Assembly: GCA_030151135.1 (NCBI GenBank)
Contig: JASLEQ010000564.1
Coordinates: forward strand, 1 to 5,700
Length of the DNA stretch: 5,700 nucleotides
DNA from: Candidatus Sulfotelmatobacter sp.
GTDB taxonomy: Bacteria > Acidobacteriota > Terriglobia > Terriglobales > SbA1
Direction: 5' to 3'
The notes below the pieces were generated by a model. The model saw only the letters and a list, made by a program, of their open reading frames with translations, was not told the DNA's origin and did not search any database. Both the position numbers and the translations under genes were made by a program. Position 1 is the first letter of the stretch, and each line of letters begins with the position of its first letter. This document shows positions 1 through 5,383 of the stretch, in pieces.

Positions 1-1
1 C

Positions 2-145
2 CCTTTCGATGAGCTCGATCTACAGAAGACCATCGATGTAAATACCGGTCACGGATTTCGCTTCGTCCTGCGCAACGAGCCCTTCGAACAATACGTGCTC
101 GATCATCCCGACGGCGCGCCTGAACCACTCTCCCCGGCGCATTAA
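2..145 (+). CDS. C-terminal fragment of an unrecognised protein (5' end outside window)
   Basis: An open frame runs from the window edge and ends at TAA (143-145), giving 47 residues that start PFDELDLQKTIDVNTGHGF and end in a proline-rich tail, EPLSPAH. The stretch is mixed polar and hydrophobic with no membrane segment. I do not recognise the family. The 'GHGFRFVL' segment faintly recalls the last strand of a winged-helix domain (G-x-GYRF), but the preceding residues do not fit that fold, so I assign no function. The case for coding is the open frame to the window edge, plausible composition, and a stop 16 bp from the convergent cupin stop, which is normal bacterial packing. A chance open frame of this length is possible but less likely. 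Confidence 0.55.
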   Translation, partial: PFDELDLQKTIDVNTGHGFRFVLRNEPFEQYVLDHPDGAPEPLSPAH

Positions 146-178
146 CGCGAGAGCCGACGCGCTACGAATCGCGCGTTA
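143..178. terminator. Possible bidirectional hairpin between convergent genes
   Basis: TAACGCG (143-149) is the exact reverse complement of CGCGTTA (172-178). Nested inside, ACGCGC (157-162) pairs with GCGCGT (171-176), so two alternative stems share the right arm. The structure spans both convergent stop codons, TAA at 143-145 on the plus strand and TAG at 164-162 on the minus strand. Neither side has a T-run, so it is not a classical intrinsic terminator, and GC-rich DNA makes short stems common. Confidence 0.25.
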
Positions 179-680
179 GCCTGCGTATCAGTTCTCGATG
201 CTGCGGATAATGACTGGATAGCTCGTCCCGTTTCCCCATCTCAAAATCGTCGAACTCGAAACCCGGAGCCACCGTGCATCCTACCAACGCCCATCCCTTC
301 CCATCGGCGACATGGGATGCGAACCAGCAACCGCCCCGAACGACCGCCTGAAAGACCTGCCCCGCGTCGGCGGCATTGCCTAGTGAAATCTCTGAGTGAG
401 CTCCATCCGCCGAAATCAGGTGGACCACCAGGGATCCTCCCGCATAAAAATGCCAGATCTCATCGGAACGCAGCCGATGAAACGCCGAAAAGTTATTTCC
501 ATCGAGAAGAAAATAGATGGCGGTCGACGCAGAGCGAGCCCCATCGAATCCGCGCAGCGCTCGGCCCGGGATGATCAGATCAGACTTGTAGGTCTGCCGG
601 AAATAGCCGCCTTCAGGATGTGGCGTGAGTTCAAGCTTGTCGATCCAATATTGCGCATCTGATTCGTTCAGATCTCGCAT
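162..680 (-). CDS. Cupin_5 / DUF985 family cupin protein
   Basis: This 172-residue protein matches the Cupin_5 (DUF985, yeast YML079w-like) family throughout. Seen from the ATG at 680: the N-terminal helix DAQYWIDKLEL, the family signature HPEGGYFRQTY (residues 21-31), the first cupin motif with FHRLRSDEIWHFYAGG (67-82; H68, E74 and H77 are candidate metal or ligand contacts), strand LVVHLI, then QAVVRGGCWFAS, CTVAPGFEFDDFEM and DELSSHYP. Members are small, soluble, usually dimeric beta-barrels. Most have no proven reaction, although sugar-nucleotide or small-ligand binding has been suggested. The frame stays open upstream to a TTG at 854, but those 58 extra residues are low-complexity and unlike the family, and they run into the divergent gene's Shine-Dalgarno. 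ATG 680 gives the normal family length. No clear Shine-Dalgarno precedes it, and a candidate promoter at 690-717 would give an almost leaderless mRNA. The gene converges on the upstream fragment and is divergent from the small gene at 857. Confidence 0.93.
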   Translation of the reverse strand: MRDLNESDAQYWIDKLELTPHPEGGYFRQTYKSDLIIPGRALRGFDGARSASTAIYFLLDGNNFSAFHRLRSDEIWHFYAGGSLVVHLISADGAHSEISLGNAADAGQVFQAVVRGGCWFASHVADGKGWALVGCTVAPGFEFDDFEMGKRDELSSHYPQHRELIRRLTRDS

Positions 681-689
681 GCGTGAACG

Positions 690-717
690 ACTATACGCCT
701 CTGTAGGTAGATGTTCA
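690..717 (-). promoter_or_regulatory. Candidate sigma-70-type promoter of the cupin gene
   Basis: On the minus strand, TGAACA (717-712, 4/6 match to TTGACA) is followed after 16 bp by TATAGT (695-690, 5/6 match to TATAAT). Transcription would start about 3 nt before ATG 680, giving a nearly leaderless message. That fits the lack of a Shine-Dalgarno and the choice of ATG 680 over the upstream TTG. Such matches also occur by chance, so this is tentative. Confidence 0.3.
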
Positions 718-842
718 GGAGCCGCAAGCCAGAGCGGGATGCCTGCGCTGAGAGAGCGTTTCAAGTTTCGTTCGCAGCCATCAGGGCGCGCCTGCTCTTG
801 CGACGATGTAACGTTTTCATCCCACCGCGCACTATACCGAGC

Positions 843-849
843 AGGAGGT
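843..849 (+). promoter_or_regulatory. Strong Shine-Dalgarno fixing the start at 857
   Basis: AGGAGGT lies 7 nt before ATG 857, a full anti-SD complement at ideal spacing. It fixes the start of the small hypothetical gene. It also argues against the long N-terminal extension of the opposite-strand cupin frame, which begins at a weak TTG at 854 inside this leader. Confidence 0.85.
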
Positions 850-856
850 TTCAATT

Positions 857-1228
857 ATGCGACCGATTTACTTAGCTCATGAACTCGACGCGGCCTGGAT
901 CATCGCGCTCTGGCTCGCCATCCACGGCGGAGATCCCGCACCCGAAGTCGTTGCCGCGCAAGCCATCGCGGCTCTCGCCCAGTATGTGAACGGAGCCAGA
1001 GAGCGCTCTTTCACCTTTGAAGAACTGAAGCTTCAATTCGCGAAACTCGGAGTGGTGGTGACCGAGCGGGAACGAGAAGCCGCTGCATCAACCAAGCCGC
1101 AGCTCCTGATGGCGCAGGAAAGCGACGAGCGCAATGAATTCCACATCCACCAATATTGTTTCAAGTTCGAAGGATCGACCATCTGCACCGAATTGCCCGT
1201 CCTCACCCACTTGCGGACCGCTGCCTGA
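857..1228 (+). CDS. Hypothetical protein, 123 aa
   Basis: I do not recognise this family. Evidence that it is real: a perfect AGGAGGT 7 nt before ATG 857, continuous coding over 123 residues, and no better frame on either strand. The N-terminus (residues about 10-22, AAWIIALWLAIHG) is a short hydrophobic helix, too short and too close to the start to call a membrane span or a cleaved signal peptide. Residues about 30-80 look helical, first alanine-rich (PEVVAAQAIAALAQYV), then charged (TFEELKLQFAKLG, TEREREAAAS). The C-terminal part (HIHQYCFKFEGSTICTEL) holds two His and two Cys and reads as beta strands. Those residues could bind metal, but nothing shows it. The protein is probably cytoplasmic. 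It is divergent from the cupin gene, with 176 bp between the two starts, and may share a regulatory region with it. A strong hairpin lies about 45 bp past its stop. Confidence 0.75.
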   Translation: MRPIYLAHELDAAWIIALWLAIHGGDPAPEVVAAQAIAALAQYVNGARERSFTFEELKLQFAKLGVVVTEREREAAASTKPQLLMAQESDERNEFHIHQYCFKFEGSTICTELPVLTHLRTAA

Positions 1229-1234
1229 AACGCC

Positions 1235-1256
1235 GTGGGATTCCCACCTGCCAGGT
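1235..1256. repeat. Two adjacent short palindromes after the small gene
   Basis: GTGGGA-T-TCCCAC (1235-1247, 6-bp perfect arms) is directly followed by and overlaps ACCT-GCC-AGGT (1246-1256, 4-bp perfect arms). The one-base centre is too tight for a hairpin, so if functional this would be a protein-binding dyad or part of a repeat element. It may be chance. Confidence 0.3.
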
Positions 1257-1273
1257 TTACTCACCCTGCCGCG

Positions 1274-1313
1274 GAGCTCTCCCACCCTTGCATCTTCAGC
1301 AAGGGTGGGGCTC
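1274..1313 (+). terminator. Long perfect GC-rich stem-loop, possible terminator or dispersed intergenic repeat
   Basis: CCCACCCTTGC (1281-1291) pairs perfectly with GCAAGGGTGGG (1299-1309) around the 7-nt loop ATCTTCA. Beyond a 3-nt bulge (TCT, 1278-1280) the stem continues with GAGC (1274-1277) against GCTC (1310-1313), for 15 bp in total. It lies 45 bp after the stop of the small gene and about 135 bp before the cytochrome gene, so it could end the first transcript. No T-run follows on the plus strand, so classical Rho-independent termination is doubtful. Acidobacterial intergenic regions often carry hairpins with this type of 'AGGGTGGG' arm, to my recollection, so it may be one copy of a genome-wide repeat. 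Confidence 0.6.
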
Positions 1314-1382
1314 AGACCTTAGTTCAACGGGTCTGCCCACACCCCTTTCTCGCTCCTCTCCGCTCGTGACACTACCTTCCTA

Positions 1383-1411
1383 TTGACCGGGATAGGCATT
1401 GGCATGAGAAT
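1383..1411 (+). promoter_or_regulatory. Candidate sigma-70-type promoter of the cytochrome gene
   Basis: TTGACC (1383-1388, 5/6 match to the -35 consensus) is separated by 17 bp from GAGAAT (1406-1411, 4/6 match to -10). Transcription would start near 1418, leaving about 29 nt of leader before TTG 1447 and placing ATG 1404 outside the transcript. The -10 is weak, so this is tentative. Confidence 0.3.
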
Positions 1412-1446
1412 CGCTGGTTTCATCTTGTGGCTTGGGGAAAACTGCA

Positions 1447-2433
1447 TTGAGGAAATTGGGAAGAATACTGCTCATTTCATTAGGCGGGCTGATTGTCGTG
1501 CTCGCCGTAGTGATCACCTTCACGATCGGTTGGCGTCCGTTCATCGGGCCGCGCGCGCGGGCGGTCGGCAATCGACAGTTTGACCGGACGCCGGAGCGGC
1601 TCGCGCGAGGAAAATACCTGGTGCAGGGATTGCTGGGATGTGAAGTCTGCCACAGCGAGAGAGATTGGACGAAGCCCGGAGCACCAAGAGTGGCGGGCAT
1701 GGAATTGGCGGGACAGAACTTTACTCTGCCCGGCATTCCCGGAACGTTGATCGCTCCCAACTTGACGCCGGATCGAGAGACGGGCGCAGGCGAGTGGACG
1801 GACGATCAGATTGCACGCGCGATCCGGGAAGGCATCAAGCACGATGGAACGACGATATTTCCGCTCATGCCCTACGCAGCCTACAGGGATCTTTCGGATG
1901 AGGACCTCGCATCGGTGGTGGTGTATGTGCGATCGGTGACTCCGGTACGAAATCCGTTGGCGCCCTCGAAAATCAATTTTCCGGTGAACTATTTAGTACG
2001 GAGCGCACCGCAGCCGGTGACGGCGCCGGTTCCGGACCCAGCGCCCGACCCGGTCTCGCGCGGGAAATACATGGCACGGCTCGGTTGCGGCTGCCATACA
2101 CCCGTCGCCAGTATGCCGTACGCCGGCGGAGAGTCACTGACCGGTCCGTGGGGCTCCGTGGTGAGCCCAAACATCACGCCGGATGCTTCCGGAATCAGTT
2201 ATTACACGGAGGCGACGTTCATCACGACCTTGCGCACAGGGTATGTTGGCGCACGGAAGCTCAATTCGATCATGCCGGTTAACGATTTCAAGAACCTCAC
2301 GGACGACGATCTGAAAGCGCTCTACGCCTATTTGCGAACACTGCCGCCGACGAAACATCGGGTGGATAACACTCTGCCTCCAACCTATTGCGAGGTCTGC
2401 AAGCAGAAGCACGGGGCCGGCGATCAGAACTAA
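1447..2433 (+). CDS. Membrane-anchored c-type cytochrome with two cytochrome c modules
   Basis: A 328-residue electron-transfer protein, probably on the periplasmic face. From TTG 1447: MRKLGRILL and one hydrophobic segment (residues about 5-28) form an uncleaved anchor or signal, then two cytochrome c modules follow. Module 1 has CEVCH (65-69), the APNLTPD motif seen in cytochrome subunits of membrane alcohol and gluconate dehydrogenases, and PLMPY with M141 as likely distal ligand. A proline-rich linker (about 190-203) leads to module 2, with RGKYMARLG, CGCH (214-217), SPNITPD and IMP (M276). Module 2 has one residue fewer than CXXCH between its cysteines. The C-terminus has a further CEVCK (315-319) followed by H322. 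The start is uncertain: no in-frame ATG exists after the stop at 1405, so TTG 1447 (preceded by GGGGAA, 7-nt gap) or TTG 1432 (no Shine-Dalgarno) must serve. The dehydrogenase or oxidase partner is not encoded nearby. The gene converges with the kinase gene. Confidence 0.9.
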   Translation: MRKLGRILLISLGGLIVVLAVVITFTIGWRPFIGPRARAVGNRQFDRTPERLARGKYLVQGLLGCEVCHSERDWTKPGAPRVAGMELAGQNFTLPGIPGTLIAPNLTPDRETGAGEWTDDQIARAIREGIKHDGTTIFPLMPYAAYRDLSDEDLASVVVYVRSVTPVRNPLAPSKINFPVNYLVRSAPQPVTAPVPDPAPDPVSRGKYMARLGCGCHTPVASMPYAGGESLTGPWGSVVSPNITPDASGISYYTEATFITTLRTGYVGARKLNSIMPVNDFKNLTDDDLKALYAYLRTLPPTKHRVDNTLPPTYCEVCKQKHGAGDQN

Positions 2434-2503
2434 ATTGGCGCGCGTGTGGCGGAACGGTAGGGCCGGAACTGTTTTGAACTTTCCAAATCGCCGCAATTGA
2501 CAA

Positions 2504-2528
2504 GCATTCTAGGCGATCGCCTCAATGC
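2504..2528. terminator. Palindromic stem-loop at the convergent junction
   Basis: GCATT (2504-2508) pairs with AATGC (2524-2528), enclosing the perfect 12-bp palindrome AGGCGATCGCCT (2511-2522). The structure is nearly symmetric, so it forms on both transcripts. It covers the kinase stop codon (2524-2522) and lies 71 bp past the cytochrome stop. It may act as a shared terminator or 3'-end stabiliser. Neither side has a T-run. Apart from this, the spacer 2434-2521 shows nothing notable. Confidence 0.4.
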
Positions 2529-5383
2529 GCCTGTGACAAGGCCGACTCCGCCAGGCGCAAGCGTTTGGCGACGATTGCCGGATCACCCACCTGGAAGCTA
2601 TTTGGCGCGCTGTGGTTGGGATGCTCAATGCGATGCCAGGCACTGAGGCTGGCTCCGTATTGCGAGCGCGCTTCCGTCCAGTTCGAGTTGCGGGCGGCAG
2701 CGGACGCTCCCGGCCGTTGAGCTCTTTTAACGCTGAGATCGCCTAGGCCGGAGTGAGCGTCGGCGGCAACATAAATGGCGTCGAGGTTCGCCGGAATCAA
2801 TGGCTCGGCAATGGTCAGGGCCCGCTGAAAATATTCGGCGGCGGCCCGATCGTGGCCGGCCTTGTAAGCAGCTTCTGCTAATTTCACGTCCGCTGCTGCC
2901 ACATTCACGGCTTCTCCGGCTCCTGCCTTGTAGAGGAATTCATATACCGATCGGCCGCGCTGGATCTCCCCAATGGCGGCTTCCGGTTGATTGGCCAGGG
3001 TCAAGATCGTACCGTGCATGACGAGCATGGCGGCAAAAACGCCGCGTTGAAAGGCTTTTTCAGGAGCGTTCGCCACCAGTTTTCGCATGATCTCCAGACT
3101 GCGGGCTGACTCATCGAGTGCGAGAGGAATGTTGCCCGCTCTCGATGCCGAAGATGCCGTGTTCATAGAGCTGATCGAAAGCCCCTGCTGAAGGAGAGCA
3201 TTGTTGGGGTCTTTTGCCACCAGGGTCTGATAGATTGCCAGGTCCTTTTTGTTATTTTCGAGTGCGTGAGGATAGTCGCCGAGATCGTCGTAAACGCTGG
3301 CGATCGAACCGTGGTCGATGGCGAGGCTGCGCCAATAGCGAAGGTCGTTGGAAAGTTGTGTGATCTGGACATGGATCTCCAGTTCCTTCTGGTAATACTT
3401 GAGCGCCTCGCGCGCGTCCAGGCCTTCCAGAACCGCGCCGAGGTCGCCCGAACCCATGGCGTAGTCGTGAAGAGTGCGAATATCATTCGGCGCAAGTTTC
3501 ATGGCAAGTTCGCCGAAAACCATGCTGCGCTGATAGTCCGCGAGGATCTTCTGCCGGGCCGAGGGATCGCCGGGATAGCCGATACGCCCTGAGACCTCAT
3601 ATTCGAATCCGACCTCGTCGATAATTTTCTTGATCTCCGGCTGGGCGACATTGAGCGCTTCGGAAATCGCGATGGCGCGCTGGATCGGCTGGCGTGCTCC
3701 CCTCGGATCACCGTTGGCCCACAGCTGGTGAGCGACAAGGCGATATCCCACCGCCAGGGCGAGACGGTCATTCCAATCTTTGGAAATCGCGTCGATCTGC
3801 TTGCGGATATCGAGTGCCTTTTCATAGCTCGCGAGCGTGCCTTGCGCGTCCCCCAGGTTATTCTCCAGGTAATCGCCCTGCACCGAACCGAGGCGCTCAT
3901 AGGCCGATGCCAGTTCACGTTGCAATCCGATGTCGCCGCGTGACTCCTGGGCGAGATCGTTCAGGTATCGGAGAGCGCGATCGACAATGATCTTCTTTGC
4001 GGGAGTTGTGCCGGGAAGATCTTTGATTGAGTCGTGGACATCAAAGATCAGGGAATTCGCGAGGCTGCGAACGTCATTGAAGCGTTGCTGGGCGATGCGG
4101 GCTTCGCGCACGGTGATTACGAATCCCGCGGCAACCGTAAGTGCGATGGCGGCGGCAGCGGTCACGCCCGCCTTGTGCCGAAGCACGAACTTAGACGCTC
4201 GGTAACTTGCCGTGTCTTTTCGAGCCAGGACCGGCAAGTACGCAAGATATCGCCGGACATCCTCGGCAAACTGTTCAACCGAGGCGTAGCGGCGCTGCGG
4301 TTTCTTGCGCAGTGCCTTCAAAACGATATTGTCGAGATCCCCCCGTAATTCATTTCGGCGGATATCGTATGCGAGTCCCAGCGACTTGCGGAAAAAACCG
4401 AGGTGGACTCTCGAGGAGGGCCCGGCGCCAGGCCTCGTTACCGTGCTCGGTTTCAACGGTTCGAATTCGCAAATGACGCGTGCCGCGTCCTGATATTTAA
4501 CGGTGGGCGGATAAGGACTCTTGTCGGTTAAAAGTTCATACAAGACAGTGCCCAGGGAATAGACATCGCTTGCCGTCGTGATCGGCTCTCCTCGCACTTG
4601 CTCCGGGCTTGCGTACTGCGGAGTCAAGGCACGAAACATGGTTAACGTTTGATCCGGTTTCGCTGAGGTGACATCGCTGTCGAGAATTTTCGCGATGCCG
4701 AAGTCCAGGAGTTTGGGTGTGCCATCCTGCGTTACGAGAATGTTGCTGGGCTTGATGTCGCGATGAATGATCAGCCGCTGATGAGCGTATTGCACCGCCG
4801 CACAGACCTGCATGAAGATCCGTAGCCGCTCACGAATGGAGAGTTTGTGGGCCTGGCAGTATTCGGTGATGGGCTGGCCTTCTACCAACTCCATCACCAG
4901 GTAAGGCGTGCCGTCTTCAGAGGTGCCGCCGTCGAGCAGGCGCGCGATGTTGGGATGTTCAAGGCTGGCGAGAATCTGGCGTTCATTCTTGAACCGGCGA
5001 ACCACGAAGTCCGAATCCTGCCCTCCGCGCACGACTTTCAGCGCGACTTCTTTTCGATATTCATCGTCGGCCCGATACGCGCGGTAGACCTCGCCCATGC
5101 CGCCCACACCGATCTGCTCGACGGTCTTGTAAGCTCCGAAATGGCGGCCGATGGCGCGGCTTTGTTCTGCGTCGAGAAGGGTTGCGCTCACTTCGGCAAG
5201 AGCGGTTTCATTCAGGAAGCGGGAACTGGCGCCGATTTCGTGCTGGAGTAGGACCTCAACTTCGCGGCGGAGGGACGCATCGCCGGCGCAACTTTTTTCC
5301 AGACAAGCGTCGCGTTCTGCCGGACCGGCCTCCATGGCTTCGGCCAGCGCATGCTTCACTTTCTGCCAGCGTTCGGGATTCAT
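2522..5383 (-). CDS. Transmembrane serine/threonine protein kinase with C-terminal TPR-like region
   Basis: A 953-residue Hanks-type (PknB-like) kinase that phosphorylates Ser/Thr on partner proteins. Domains from ATG 5383: an N-terminal helical segment typical of this class (MNPERWQKVKHAL to about 60); kinase domain about 85-382 with G-loop GVGGMGEV (92-99), ATP-binding K116 in VALK, helix-C E134, catalytic HRDIKPSN (207-214, D209), DFG (227-229), ASPEQ (258-262) and DVYSLG (273-278). All catalytic residues are present, so it should be active. One membrane span follows (about 405-425). Residues about 440-953 hold degenerate TPR-like helix pairs, e.g. ASYEKALDIRKQI (518-530), ALKYYQKELEIHVQI (660-674), ALENNKKDLAIYQTL (707-721), ALDESARSLEIMRKL (755-769) and AAEYFQRALTIAEPL nearer the end. 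This part is probably a protein-binding or sensor region. The start overlaps the sigma stop as ATGA with no Shine-Dalgarno, implying translational coupling. The frame is open 49 codons further, but that stretch lies inside the sigma gene. Confidence 0.96.
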   Translation of the reverse strand: MNPERWQKVKHALAEAMEAGPAERDACLEKSCAGDASLRREVEVLLQHEIGASSRFLNETALAEVSATLLDAEQSRAIGRHFGAYKTVEQIGVGGMGEVYRAYRADDEYRKEVALKVVRGGQDSDFVVRRFKNERQILASLEHPNIARLLDGGTSEDGTPYLVMELVEGQPITEYCQAHKLSIRERLRIFMQVCAAVQYAHQRLIIHRDIKPSNILVTQDGTPKLLDFGIAKILDSDVTSAKPDQTLTMFRALTPQYASPEQVRGEPITTASDVYSLGTVLYELLTDKSPYPPTVKYQDAARVICEFEPLKPSTVTRPGAGPSSRVHLGFFRKSLGLAYDIRRNELRGDLDNIVLKALRKKPQRRYASVEQFAEDVRRYLAYLPVLARKDTASYRASKFVLRHKAGVTAAAAIALTVAAGFVITVREARIAQQRFNDVRSLANSLIFDVHDSIKDLPGTTPAKKIIVDRALRYLNDLAQESRGDIGLQRELASAYERLGSVQGDYLENNLGDAQGTLASYEKALDIRKQIDAISKDWNDRLALAVGYRLVAHQLWANGDPRGARQPIQRAIAISEALNVAQPEIKKIIDEVGFEYEVSGRIGYPGDPSARQKILADYQRSMVFGELAMKLAPNDIRTLHDYAMGSGDLGAVLEGLDAREALKYYQKELEIHVQITQLSNDLRYWRSLAIDHGSIASVYDDLGDYPHALENNKKDLAIYQTLVAKDPNNALLQQGLSISSMNTASSASRAGNIPLALDESARSLEIMRKLVANAPEKAFQRGVFAAMLVMHGTILTLANQPEAAIGEIQRGRSVYEFLYKAGAGEAVNVAAADVKLAEAAYKAGHDRAAAEYFQRALTIAEPLIPANLDAIYVAADAHSGLGDLSVKRAQRPGASAAARNSNWTEARSQYGASLSAWHRIEHPNHSAPNSFQVGDPAIVAKRLRLAESALSQAH

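Noticed and set aside
833..838. TATACC as a -10 element for the small gene at 857
   Set aside because: The start site would fall inside the Shine-Dalgarno at 843-849, and no matching -35 lies 16-18 bp upstream.
681..854. 58-codon N-terminal extension of the cupin frame starting at TTG 854
   Set aside because: It starts at a weak TTG within the Shine-Dalgarno leader of the divergent gene and encodes arginine-rich, low-similarity sequence. The family normally starts near the DAQYWIDKLEL helix, just after ATG 680.
1380..1760. 126-codon minus-strand frame opposite the start of the cytochrome gene
   Set aside because: It is a shadow of the cytochrome coding sequence, with no family similarity or initiation signal. 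The minus-strand frames at 1480-1842 and 2134-2496 are rejected for the same reason.
2513..2520. GCGATCGC, identical to the cyanobacterial HIP1 octamer
   Set aside because: It is a single copy in 5.7 kb and the gene content is not cyanobacterial. It is better explained as the core of the local palindrome.
4847..5251. 134-codon plus-strand frame opposite the kinase domain
   Set aside because: It is antisense to the most conserved part of the kinase, with no Shine-Dalgarno and no recognisable domain. Long antisense frames are expected in GC-rich genes. The same holds for plus-strand frames at 3266-3592, 4034-4348 and 5151-5582.
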